Assembly (NCBI GenBank): GCA_934699585.1
Contig: CAKUWY010000002.1
Coordinates: 62,001 to 126,000, forward strand
Direction of reading: 5' to 3'
Length of the DNA stretch: 64,000 bases
Source: an uncultured Fibrobacter sp.
GTDB lineage: Bacteria; Fibrobacterota; Fibrobacteria; Fibrobacterales; Fibrobacteraceae
In this document: piece after piece, positions 33,567-42,292 of the stretch
How the letters are laid out: the number at the start of each line of letters is the position of its first letter
How positions within the stretch are numbered: position 1 is the stretch's first letter
Position numbers and translations under genes: made by a program
Notes under the pieces: generated by a model
Seen by the model: the letters and a program-made list of their open reading frames with translations, nothing else
Told to the model about the DNA's origin: nothing
The model's database searches: none

Positions 33567-35238
33567 GCGTAACCACCGGCCAATAGTTATTGGGCTTCTG
33601 GTTCAAATAAGTAAGGCGAGTCCAAGAATCATCGCGGAAACATTCGCCAAGCATAAGTTCGTCAATTACGCCGGTGAATCCACCGACTTTAAAGTCAGTT
33701 AAATTACGAGCATCCGTCCAGGCCGTTTCTTCCGGCTCCGATTCAATTTTTTGGTCATTCACGTAGAAACTTGTTTGAGAATTTGTATGGCGGCTGAACG
33801 CAATGTAAATCCATTCGCCAGCCTTAACACTCGATTGACCCGATGCCCAAGCATATTTCACCGAATCAGAATCCGTTCCAGGAACCCATAATTCCACAAC
33901 AAAGCCCTTGGCCGGATCAAAACGTAACGCATATTCCTTGGCTTTTTCAAAAATGGTCTGTTCCTTGTCAATTGCATCAAGTTTAACCCACACCGAGAAA
34001 CAGAAGTACCCGCCACCATCAAAGTTCAAATTCACCTTACGCGCGCTGTCGGGCTTCGCGGAATTATCGACATAGAAGTAATAAGCAGAATCAAATTTTA
34101 CACCGCCGCCCACAGCACCATCGACGAACGCATCTGCATAAACAGAACTAAGAGCGCTTCCATCAAAATAGCCATACTCAGAAGCATCGGTCACAGGTGA
34201 AAGAGTATTACCGAAATGCCACACCAGCGAGTAGCTTCTGTTCGTCGGAAAAACATCCCGTGCGTAGGCGGAATACTGCAAGCCATCATAAGAGAGTTCC
34301 AGCGAATCACCTACATTCAGCGAATCCACGTTCACCCAAAGCACAGCCTCCTTTGCCCGCTTATCAAAATCGGGGTACGAAACTGGAAGTTTCTTGCTAC
34401 GGTTTCCATCTTTCGATATGCGCACAGCATCCCAACGGCCATTCATATTCACAATTGAATCGAAGGGGAAGTTGTCCGCCGTCAGACGAATCGCAATCGG
34501 GATATTACTCACGAAAGATGTCAGCGTATCCTCACCCTTGGGAAGCGTAAGTGGCGCCACAAAGCTAAAGAAAACAGAATCCCAAGAAATCCCGTTATCC
34601 GGCTCAATCACACTCGGCAATATGACTGTTTCGGTATCACCAGCAATAATTTCAACGTTACTGAATAATAGTGGCGGGAATCGATCAGAATCAAAGATTA
34701 TCCGCAAGTCAAGCGAACTTGCAGGTAAGCTGTCCACCACAATCATGGAATGGGAAACCTTCACCATCCTATGGATGGTCGTTCCGAATACAGTTGCAAC
34801 GCCCGTTGCACCCTCTTCAAAAATATCCGATCCTTCTATCTTCACCACACCTGGTGTGCGCAGCGTATCGCTTACGGCCACGGAATCATCTTCTGTCACC
34901 TTGATTCCCTGCACCAAGAGACGCTTGCCCGATTTCTCGTGGAATGCCTCAAGAGCGTATGTCCCATCGGGTACGGAATCCAGGCTGTAATAGCCGTTCT
35001 CATCTGTCTCGGTTATAAAAGCGGTCGGCAATGCCTTATCGGACGTAGCATCGTAGCCTTCAGGCACACATTGTACACGCGCATAGGCGGCTAGCTTGCC
35101 GTCATTTAGCACCAAAATTCCCGCAAGTTCCGGAGAACCAGTCTCAGCACTGTTACCCGCCACCTTATCGGCAGAAGAACACCCCGAAAAGGCGGCAGCC
35201 GCCGCCAACATAGCCAGGATGTTCTTACAGTATCTCAT
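33559..35238 (-). CDS. Lipoprotein with C-terminal LamG domain, in the pectinase locus
   Basis: This 559-residue lipoprotein starts at the ATG at 35238. An in-frame TTG at 35247 is less likely. The signal MRYCKNILAMLAAAAAFSGC ends in a lipobox. Residues about 35-115 resemble a carboxypeptidase regulatory-like (peptidase-associated) beta-sandwich (ENGYYSLDSVPDGTYALEAF). The middle is a beta-rich region of unknown type. Residues about 390-555 form a LamG/concanavalin-like domain (YFCFSVWVKLDAIDKEQTIF, FTGVIDELMLGE). It probably binds polysaccharide at the cell surface. It starts 40 bases after the PL1 lyase gene on the same strand, so the two are likely one transcription unit. Confidence 0.8.
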   Translation of the reverse strand: MRYCKNILAMLAAAAAFSGCSSADKVAGNSAETGSPELAGILVLNDGKLAAYARVQCVPEGYDATSDKALPTAFITETDENGYYSLDSVPDGTYALEAFHEKSGKRLLVQGIKVTEDDSVAVSDTLRTPGVVKIEGSDIFEEGATGVATVFGTTIHRMVKVSHSMIVVDSLPASSLDLRIIFDSDRFPPLLFSNVEIIAGDTETVILPSVIEPDNGISWDSVFFSFVAPLTLPKGEDTLTSFVSNIPIAIRLTADNFPFDSIVNMNGRWDAVRISKDGNRSKKLPVSYPDFDKRAKEAVLWVNVDSLNVGDSLELSYDGLQYSAYARDVFPTNRSYSLVWHFGNTLSPVTDASEYGYFDGSALSSVYADAFVDGAVGGGVKFDSAYYFYVDNSAKPDSARKVNLNFDGGGYFCFSVWVKLDAIDKEQTIFEKAKEYALRFDPAKGFVVELWVPGTDSDSVKYAWASGQSSVKAGEWIYIAFSRHTNSQTSFYVNDQKIESEPEETAWTDARNLTDFKVGGFTGVIDELMLGECFRDDSWTRLTYLNQKPNNYWPVVTLR

Positions 35239-35278
35239 CAATACCAATATAGATAAGAATCAAGAAAAATGGAAGGAT

Positions 35279-37642
35279 TTATTGTACATAACGACGCATT
35301 ACCGTACCCTTTTGAGAATATTCTACGACGATGACGCGGATGGCAGGCATATGCGAGGGCATTCTGTCGCCGGAATAGAGCGGCCTACCCTGCATGTCGA
35401 ATATACGGTAGAAACGGGCTGTTGATTCGGATGTACGTTGTACGGGAGACGTAATGCGCATCGTCGAGGCCACTATTTCCGGGTTGCTGCCCGAACTACT
35501 TGATTCTACTTCTATGCTAGGAGAAGATTCTGGAGCAATGCTTGAAGAGGAGATGATCTCACTTGAAGACGAGGGCGCATCGCTCGAAGACGAAACCGCC
35601 GCAGTCGAAGAAGATACAGCAGTACCCTCAACTGTGAAAGTCACATATTCACTCATCCAGGTGAGCCCGGAATTGTCCGTCACCACGGCAACCGCAGAAT
35701 ACGTTCCCGGTTCAAGCCCGCTTGCATTCACTTGGTAGGGTGCGGCAGTTGCAGAACCGACCAGCGTGTTGCCCACGTAGAAGGCGACACTCTTCACGGA
35801 ACCGTCGCTGTCCTTCGCGTCGGCCTTCAAGGTGACCGTTGCACCCGCGTCAAATTTCGCCCCCGTTGCGGGAGCAGAGAGAGAAACGTTCGCAGCCTTG
35901 TTGCTCTGTCCGAAAGCCTGGTTGTATTCGGGCATCTTGCCGTAGCGGCCACCCACACCTGTAAGGGTCTTCATTTCCGTCGGGAGGCTCGCGACATTAC
36001 GTTTTTCAAAACTGTAGCTCGGGGTAAACGTTTCGGCCTGCGGAACTCCCTGCGTCACAGTGCCGTTGTAGCGGTGCTGTTGCTTGGTACCGCTCCCGAA
36101 CGTAACTCCGCTAAAGTAAACGTAGCCGTTGTCGCCCCATTCGGCTAAGTAACCCTGGCCATTGCTGATGTAGCTATTTTCGTAGCGCACGTAGGCCTTC
36201 GCGCTTGCGCTGTGGCCGTTCGCCCCCGCCACAAAGAAGCGATTGTAATCAACATATTGGTTATACAGATGCACTTTGGAACCGTTCACTTCGCCTGTCA
36301 CCTTCGGCACGCGACCGTAGGTGTTGTGCCAGTAGTCATTCGCATAGGTAAGCGTCGCATCTTCGACAAGTGCCATATAAGGGTCAGTGCCCCAGCAGTT
36401 GTACTCGTTCGCACCGTCAAAATCCAAGTAGCTGATAGTAGCATCGTCCACGAATTCCATATCCATGCCGTCGCTAATCCACTTATAGCTAATATGGTCC
36501 GCCCAAAAATTCTTGACATGGCTACTCGAATTACCCGATGTTTCAAGGCCATCCCCAGCTTCAATCAGATGCGGGTTTACGTCGTAAATAGCGAGGTTTC
36601 GGAAAATGTTATTGCCAGCACCTTCATTTGTGCGATTGTTGAGGGATGCCCCACGCAAGTTTGCGCCGCGACCCATACCAATCAAGCTCTTGTTGTTCTT
36701 AATCGTAATCCAGTTATCCCACTTTTGCACATTTTCGTTTTCCTGCACAATAGTTACATTGTCATTCAGTGACTGGCAACTATTCGCTTCAAAGGCTATG
36801 CGATAGAACGTATTGGTTTTGCCCGTGACTCGGTTCTTTTCGTCGCAAGTTTTCTTACACCAAGTTCGGTTCGCACGCTTTGCCTCGGTCACGGCGTTGC
36901 GGAATTGCCTAAAGTCGTAGGTACCTTCAGGCACAAGGATCGTTACAGCTTCGGTACTCTGTAGATGCTTACGGATAGTCGCCGAATCGCTTGCAATTAC
37001 AATTTTGCCAGCATCACCACCCGTTGCCGAAGCACCAAAGCCTTCCGCCTTCACGTAGAACGTAAAGAGCAGAACCGCCGTCGGGTCCGTCTCCGCACTC
37101 GTCCAAATCCACTTGGCCTGGGTATTTGGAGCAAAACCATTCAAAGCCCCACCGCTGGGCATCTTGGTATTCGCATAACTGAGCGTCGTAGCCCCACCCC
37201 ATTTGGAAAGATCGCGGCCCTTATTCTTCCAGGAATTGTTGCTTACCACAGGCTTTGATTTCCAACCGCTACCGGAATAGTAAGATTCGTGCAATTCGTC
37301 AATCTGCACCATCACGCCGGGAGCACCCTCGCCGTTCACGCCCACCACCGAAATGGCGTTTTCGCCCGGCAAGAACGTCATCGGCACAAAGCGAACACGA
37401 CCCGCCTGGTTGTCCTCGGCAAGCAGGGCTCCGTTGTGATAAAGCCTGTAGCCTCCATCGGCCACAATCCAAATACCGGGACCTTCTCCCCCATTGTAAG
37501 TCGCAGCAATCAGTTGTGAACCCACTTTGTCACCACCACCGTAAGCGGCGTCGCTCGGAAGCGACACCACCTCGGAGGGGCTTATCGCCGCAGCGGCAAC
37601 CCACACTCCGCACGCCACGGCACAAATTACACTTTTTACCAT
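35279..37642 (-). CDS. Secreted pectate lyase, family PL1-like
   Basis: This 787-residue enzyme starts at the ATG at 37642 (MVKSVICAVACGVWVAAAAI, a signal peptide). Residues about 30-215 form an N-terminal beta-sandwich. Residues about 220-580 form a right-handed beta-helix of the pectate lyase 1 type: ITIKNNKSLIGMGRGANLRG, FRNLAIYD, FWADHISYKWISDGMD (the vWiDH region) and YWHNTYGRVPKVTG with the catalytic-type Arg. An Ig-like domain follows (VTLKADAKDSDGSVKSVAFY), then a Ser-rich linker (SSSSDAPSSSSE) and a short C-terminal domain (FYRIFDMQGRPLYSG) of the Fibrobacter sorting/anchoring kind. It should cleave polygalacturonate by beta-elimination with Ca2+. A half-site of the shared palindrome lies in its leader. 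Confidence 0.88.
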   Translation of the reverse strand: MVKSVICAVACGVWVAAAAISPSEVVSLPSDAAYGGGDKVGSQLIAATYNGGEGPGIWIVADGGYRLYHNGALLAEDNQAGRVRFVPMTFLPGENAISVVGVNGEGAPGVMVQIDELHESYYSGSGWKSKPVVSNNSWKNKGRDLSKWGGATTLSYANTKMPSGGALNGFAPNTQAKWIWTSAETDPTAVLLFTFYVKAEGFGASATGGDAGKIVIASDSATIRKHLQSTEAVTILVPEGTYDFRQFRNAVTEAKRANRTWCKKTCDEKNRVTGKTNTFYRIAFEANSCQSLNDNVTIVQENENVQKWDNWITIKNNKSLIGMGRGANLRGASLNNRTNEGAGNNIFRNLAIYDVNPHLIEAGDGLETSGNSSSHVKNFWADHISYKWISDGMDMEFVDDATISYLDFDGANEYNCWGTDPYMALVEDATLTYANDYWHNTYGRVPKVTGEVNGSKVHLYNQYVDYNRFFVAGANGHSASAKAYVRYENSYISNGQGYLAEWGDNGYVYFSGVTFGSGTKQQHRYNGTVTQGVPQAETFTPSYSFEKRNVASLPTEMKTLTGVGGRYGKMPEYNQAFGQSNKAANVSLSAPATGAKFDAGATVTLKADAKDSDGSVKSVAFYVGNTLVGSATAAPYQVNASGLEPGTYSAVAVVTDNSGLTWMSEYVTFTVEGTAVSSSTAAVSSSSDAPSSSSEIISSSSIAPESSPSIEVESSSSGSNPEIVASTMRITSPVQRTSESTARFYRIFDMQGRPLYSGDRMPSHMPAIRVIVVEYSQKGTVMRRYVQ

Positions 37643-37658
37643 AATACACCCTTTTCCC

Positions 37659-37666
37659 GGACAACG
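37659..37666. promoter_or_regulatory. Half-site of the pectin-locus palindrome
   Basis: GGACAACG repeats the right half of the palindrome at 37758-37775. It lies in the leader of the PL1 gene, 17 bases before its ATG. It may be chance, as eight bases is short. Confidence 0.35.
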
Positions 37667-37757
37667 CACCCATTTGCGCTTTTTTCGCCGGAACTACACA
37701 AAATCTACCTCAAAACGGGTATTTTTGCCACATATTTTTCAATTGACCGCAATTTAC

Positions 37758-37775
37758 CGTTGTTTCTGGACAACG
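37758..37775. promoter_or_regulatory. Palindromic operator A of the pectin locus
   Basis: CGTTGTTTCTGGACAACG has perfect CGTTGT/ACAACG arms. It lies between the PL1 gene (minus) and the TIGR02147 gene (plus). The sites at 42200-42217 and 49528-49545 have the same length and core. Its centre is 61.5 bases before the ATG at 37828, where a leaderless transcript would start (-10-like TACATT at 37816-37821). The -35 position there is poor, which fits an activator. Confidence 0.65.
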
Positions 37776-37827
37776 CTATTATACATTCCCTAATCCCGCA
37801 AAAGGGCTTTTTTCTTACATTTAGGGC

Positions 37828-38679
37828 ATGGGAGCACCGAAACCGACAAAAAAAATCTTCGAATACCTGGACTACCGGGAATTTCTGAAAGATTACTATA
37901 ACGCAAAAAAGGAGGCCAACCCGGCCTTCTCACTCCGCGTATTTTCTGACAAGATCGGTTTCAAGGCGAAAGATTTCATCAGCCGCGTCATGAACGGCAA
38001 CAAGAACCTTTCGAGCCAGAGCATTCCCAAAGTTGCAAGCGGGCTTCGGCTCGGTAAGCACGAGACGGAATTCTTTATAGCCCTCGTCAAGTTCAACCAA
38101 GCCGAGACTACCGAGGAGAGGAACGCTGCATTTAACGAGATGCAGGCCGTACTCAAGGTTGTACGATTTGCCGAAAAGCAGCATATGCTCGGGCATACGC
38201 AGTACATGGTGTATTCGGACTGGAGACACCTCACCATCCGCAGCCTCATCGGCATGTTCGGTTTTGACGGTGATTACGAGACGCTCGCAAAGAGGGTACA
38301 CCCCCGCGTCACCGCCGAAGAAGCAAAGAAGTCCGTAAAGCTTCTTGAAGACTGCCTGCTCATCAAGAAAGACAAGAGTGGCAACTACGTGCTCACTGAA
38401 AGTGCCATCACAACAGGCGACCGTACTTCCAGACTCGCGCTCCGTGGATACCATCAGCAATGTCTGAAGCTCGCCGCTGACTCTATTGACCGCGACCCGC
38501 CGGGCACACGCCATATTTCAGGGCTCACCCTCGGCATAAGCCAAGAAGGCTATGAGCGCATCGTAGAGCGCATCAACGCCTTCCGCAAAGAGATCGCCCT
38601 CATCGCCGAAGAAGATGAATCCAGCGACAAGGTTTTCCAACTGCAGTTCGCCCTCTTCCCTGTAGGCGGGAAGAACTAG
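37828..38679 (+). CDS. TIGR02147 family predicted regulator in the pectinase locus
   Basis: This 283-residue protein is of the same family and layout as the product at 2893-3723. Residues 10-65 hold a Cro/XRE-like helix-turn-helix (FSLRVFSDKIGFKAKDFISR, VMNGNKNLSSQSIPKVASGL). Residues about 130-175 form a winged-helix-like segment (YETLAKRVHPRVTAEEAKKS, LLEDCLLIKKD). The C-terminal family block is SGLTLGISQEGYERIVERIN. As in the first copy, there is no usable ribosome binding site, and a -10-like hexamer ends six bases before the ATG. It is the only regulator among the pectinase genes and lies next to palindrome A, so it is the best candidate for the protein that binds the shared site. That is inference. 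Confidence 0.85.
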   Translation: MGAPKPTKKIFEYLDYREFLKDYYNAKKEANPAFSLRVFSDKIGFKAKDFISRVMNGNKNLSSQSIPKVASGLRLGKHETEFFIALVKFNQAETTEERNAAFNEMQAVLKVVRFAEKQHMLGHTQYMVYSDWRHLTIRSLIGMFGFDGDYETLAKRVHPRVTAEEAKKSVKLLEDCLLIKKDKSGNYVLTESAITTGDRTSRLALRGYHQQCLKLAADSIDRDPPGTRHISGLTLGISQEGYERIVERINAFRKEIALIAEEDESSDKVFQLQFALFPVGGKN

Positions 38680-38693
38680 GACTACGCATTTAA

Positions 38694-38730
38694 GAAAAAA
38701 GCCTAGACTCATTCGAGCCTAGGCTTTTTT
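38694..38730. terminator. Bidirectional terminator
   Basis: AAAAAAGCCTAG and CTAGGCTTTTTT form a stem with A and T runs on both sides, between convergent genes (regulator and second lyase). Confidence 0.85.
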
Positions 38731-38750
38731 GGTGTATTGGGATTTTTTGC

Positions 38751-41700
38751 TTACCGGCGCATGACCTTAATCGTCTTATTGAACTTAACGCTGCCACCGA
38801 TACTGCGAACATTCACCAGGTAAATGCCGCAACCGTAATCTTGTAGGTTCACGCTTGCCGTACCGTTTGCCGTCACGATAGATTTTTGTGTCATCAGGTT
38901 TTTGCCACTAAAATCAGTCACGGTAATTTTTGCATTCTGCGGAACCCCGGTCATGAACACGATATTGTTCGAAACGCTAGAATGGAATTTTGCTACAGAA
39001 TTCGGCACGGCAAATGATGTATTTTCCGACAGGTTAAGCTTATTTTCCGAAGTATTGGGCTTCTTTTCGGGCGAATCTGGAATATTTGTCAAAGAATCAG
39101 GCAATTTTTCGTCTATGGAGGTGAGCTTAATCTGATCCAAATTCGGCCCATCGCCATCAATGGTAGCAAACTCAATTTCGTTTACACCGGCAACAAGGTT
39201 GAGTGTAATGTCGACCGTTTTCCAGTCAGTCCATGTTTCCGTTGAGGCAAATTCCATCTGTACGGCTTCTTCACCACCCACCCTAATGCAAAGTTTACGT
39301 GTTTCGTCTTTGCCAAGGGCGTAGGTGAGTGTCACGGTGTATTCACCAGCAGCCTTTACTGTTACAGGAATCTTCGTGGAACTGCCTGCGGTTGCAGCAA
39401 AGTTCACATAGCCCGTACCAGCAAATCCTGTGTTGCGGTCTTCAAAAATTGCGTCATTTGCAAGCGTTCCATCTTCGGCCTGGTAAACACCGTCGGCATT
39501 TCCTGTAGCAGAAGCCGGAGTCACGGAGCTGCTAGATGCCGGCGTAACAGCTTCCGAGGAAGAAGAACTTGTGGGAGTAGTAGCACTTGCGGCAAGTTGC
39601 TGGGTCACACCGATATAACGGCCGAAGGAGTCGCCTTCCTTGTCCTTAAGCGTAAACTTGATGTAGCCAACGCCACCGAAATTATCGGCAAGCTTGACCG
39701 TCATCTTGGAGCCGTTCACAGTTGCAGTCACGCCTGTCGGAGCGGAAACCGTGTAGGAACCATTGTCGTAGCCCGTGGTAAATTGCGAAAGGTCTATCTC
39801 CTGGGTTTCACCCTTTGCGAAAGTATAGTGAGCTCGTGCCATCCATTCCAAGTAGCGTTCCAGTTCTGTCCAGCCATCGCCCAGACGATCCTTATTGGCA
39901 TCACTAAAGTCGCCGCTCTTGGATTTCGGATTATAGCCGTACATATTTTCCCACCAGTCCGGAAGGCCGTCAAGATCGCTATCGTAATCGTCCGCCCAAC
40001 TCACGCTCGGGTACGGTTCCCAACCCTTGATGTTTGCAGTATCAACAACGTCGGTTTCTCGATCAGGAATGCCCGGCAGACCACTCTTGGAACCTGTGGC
40101 ACTATACGTTCCACTTTTGGTTTCACGAATCATACGCTGGTCATGATTATCAAGAATCGGCATACGTTGACCCACATCGCTCAACACGTCCTTATAGGCA
40201 GCCTTTGCGCTTTGGATGGTCGCATAAGATTCAAAGAAGGGCTTGCTATTCCACACATTCCAATTGAGATTCTGTCCATTACTCAGGGTGTAGCGTTTGC
40301 AGGCGTCTGCCTTTCCGGACCCGCCATTCGATGTGCTACCGTCATTCGTACCATCGCACTTAAACGAGCCATCCTTAAGTTGCAAGACATTGTTGTGGAA
40401 GTAATACGCCTGCGAACCATTGCCAGTTCCTTCGAGATCCGCACTCAGCACATAATCCAAGATGCGCGATGCAGCTCCCGCCTTGTAGTAATTGCCGACA
40501 AAGTTCACCTCATGAGCGCCGCCATCCGTGACGCGGCCTTCCCAGTTATAGACCACATTGTTGAAAATATCCAAGCGACCGGCATAATAACCATTACCAT
40601 CAAGGCCGCCGCCCATACTCCAGTTACGGCCCTCGTTATGGGCCAGCAAGTTGTGGTGGAAACTTCCGATGTCACCACCGATGGTCGCCGCATATCCATG
40701 CCCCGTACCCGACGGATAATTCTGGTGGTCAGCCACGTTTAAGGCTTCCGAAATCAAGGTGCGTTGAAGAGTGATATTCTTGCCACCGCGGCTAGAGAAA
40801 GCCTCGTCAATGGTCCAGCTGATGGATGCGTGATCCAGAATGCTGTGGTCGCCACCGGTGAGTCCCATTCCGTCATAAGTTTGACCGTATCCCAGACGCA
40901 CTCGCATAAAACGGATAATCATGTCGTTGCCGGTAAAACCGATGGGAGCATTCTTAATGGTAATTCCTTTACCCGGCGCAGACTGTCCTGCAATCGTCAC
41001 TTGGCTATGATTACACACCAGGCGGGACTTGAGCTGAATCATGCCCGCCACCTTGAACATAATGGTACGCGGGCCAATATCCGCCGTGCACGCCTCGCGC
41101 AAACTGCCTGCGCCATCGTCATTCAGGTTTGTCACATAAACCACCTTGCCACCACGACCACCGAGAGCGTTACGGCCATAGCCTTCGGCACCTTCAAATG
41201 CAAGACGTCCCGGCTTAAAGCTCCACACGTTGCCCTGAGTCACCGTAGAACCATTCACTTCATCTACGCGCCAGTAATAAGTCAAAAGCGGAGTCGTGCC
41301 GGTCACCTTGTAGGTCGTGCCGGACTGTTCGCCCTTGTAAATCGCTGTCGTGCTAGTTGTTGCTTTTGCGACCGAGGTAGAATCCGTGCCAAAGAATACG
41401 CGGTGCTTGGTCGCGCCACCCGCCGCCCCCCAAGACAAGGTGAGAGCGCCATTGTCATGCGGAGCATGGTAATCCAAATCCGTTGGCGATGGGCTAGAAG
41501 CCTGTGCCGCCGCATTCGGGACATTGAGTTCAAACGCATTCAAAGTCGCCGTACCCAAATTCAACTTGATTGCCGTAGAAGCGGAAGTCCCGCTTACAGA
41601 GAACGTCACATATGCCGTGGCGGCCTCGGATGTCGAAAGCGCACGGTTCGTCGGCTTCACGGAAGTTTGCTTGGCGTTATTCACGTAGACATCGATGCTG

Positions 41701-42131
41701 TTCGATGTCGCCGTACCGCTGACATCGTTAAGATAAAGCAACAAACTGTGCGAGCCAGCGGCAAGATTCGAGAAAGAGAGCGTAATGTTACCGCCGTTTT
41801 CAATAATCACGCCGTCGCAAACCAGTTTTGCGTAGCTCGGGGACTGCACGCCCGCCTTGTACCAGGTGGCCTTAATATTTCCGCTACCGGCGATTCCGAT
41901 TTTTACGCCCGAAAGGGTCGTGTCCTTGGAAGTGACACCCGAAACCACCCACGGAATATAGTTGGGCTCCGTAACTTCGCTCGAATTGCGCCCGCTCATG
42001 TCGAAATCCACCTTGACAATCGGGGAACCCGCAAAGGCATTAGTCGCACCCACTAGTCCAAAGGCAAGTGAACCCGCCGCAAGCAGGCTTTTCAGAGCTT
42101 TGTAGCCCTCTTTAACACCAAAACATCCCAT
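38751..42131 (-). CDS. Large secreted pectate lyase with CBM35-like domain
   Basis: The ATG at 42131 follows AAGGAG at good spacing and starts a signal peptide (LLAAGSLAFGLVGATNAFAG); the product is 1126 residues. In order it has an N-terminal beta-sandwich (about res 40-205), a fibronectin III-like domain (TYYWRVDEVNGSTVTQGN), and a pectate lyase beta-helix (about res 310-680: GYGRNALGGRGGKVVYVTNL, TIAGQSAPGKGI, IIRFMRVRLGYG, ILDHASISWTIDE). A Ca2+-type SDLDGLPDWWENMYGYNP and an Ig-like domain follow, then a Ser-rich linker. A CBM35/CBM6-like module (YQAEDGTLANDAIF, GPNLDQIKL) and a C-terminal sorting-type domain end it. It is divergent from the next lyase gene across palindrome B. Confidence 0.88.
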   Translation of the reverse strand: MGCFGVKEGYKALKSLLAAGSLAFGLVGATNAFAGSPIVKVDFDMSGRNSSEVTEPNYIPWVVSGVTSKDTTLSGVKIGIAGSGNIKATWYKAGVQSPSYAKLVCDGVIIENGGNITLSFSNLAAGSHSLLLYLNDVSGTATSNSIDVYVNNAKQTSVKPTNRALSTSEAATAYVTFSVSGTSASTAIKLNLGTATLNAFELNVPNAAAQASSPSPTDLDYHAPHDNGALTLSWGAAGGATKHRVFFGTDSTSVAKATTSTTAIYKGEQSGTTYKVTGTTPLLTYYWRVDEVNGSTVTQGNVWSFKPGRLAFEGAEGYGRNALGGRGGKVVYVTNLNDDGAGSLREACTADIGPRTIMFKVAGMIQLKSRLVCNHSQVTIAGQSAPGKGITIKNAPIGFTGNDMIIRFMRVRLGYGQTYDGMGLTGGDHSILDHASISWTIDEAFSSRGGKNITLQRTLISEALNVADHQNYPSGTGHGYAATIGGDIGSFHHNLLAHNEGRNWSMGGGLDGNGYYAGRLDIFNNVVYNWEGRVTDGGAHEVNFVGNYYKAGAASRILDYVLSADLEGTGNGSQAYYFHNNVLQLKDGSFKCDGTNDGSTSNGGSGKADACKRYTLSNGQNLNWNVWNSKPFFESYATIQSAKAAYKDVLSDVGQRMPILDNHDQRMIRETKSGTYSATGSKSGLPGIPDRETDVVDTANIKGWEPYPSVSWADDYDSDLDGLPDWWENMYGYNPKSKSGDFSDANKDRLGDGWTELERYLEWMARAHYTFAKGETQEIDLSQFTTGYDNGSYTVSAPTGVTATVNGSKMTVKLADNFGGVGYIKFTLKDKEGDSFGRYIGVTQQLAASATTPTSSSSSEAVTPASSSSVTPASATGNADGVYQAEDGTLANDAIFEDRNTGFAGTGYVNFAATAGSSTKIPVTVKAAGEYTVTLTYALGKDETRKLCIRVGGEEAVQMEFASTETWTDWKTVDITLNLVAGVNEIEFATIDGDGPNLDQIKLTSIDEKLPDSLTNIPDSPEKKPNTSENKLNLSENTSFAVPNSVAKFHSSVSNNIVFMTGVPQNAKITVTDFSGKNLMTQKSIVTANGTASVNLQDYGCGIYLVNVRSIGGSVKFNKTIKVMRR

Positions 42132-42199
42132 AAACACTCCTTGATTACCCATAAAATTACCCTCATTTTCACAGCAAGGCTAGATTTCCATAAATTTAG

Positions 42200-42217
42200 G
42201 GTTGTCCGTGGACTACG
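42200..42217. promoter_or_regulatory. Palindromic operator B of the pectin locus
   Basis: GGTTGTCCGTGGACTACG matches operator C at 17 of 18 positions and lies in the divergent promoter region of two lyase genes. Counting by eye, its centre is about 61.5 bases upstream of a start predicted from TAAATT (42258-42263) for the plus-strand gene. A weaker TAATTT (42159-42154) sits at the same distance for the minus-strand gene. Confidence 0.7.
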
Positions 42218-42292
42218 CCTATTTTTAGTAATATGCCCCTTTTTGGCGGAAAAAGGGTAAATTCTAGTCTAGAAACAAAAAAGGAATGGTAT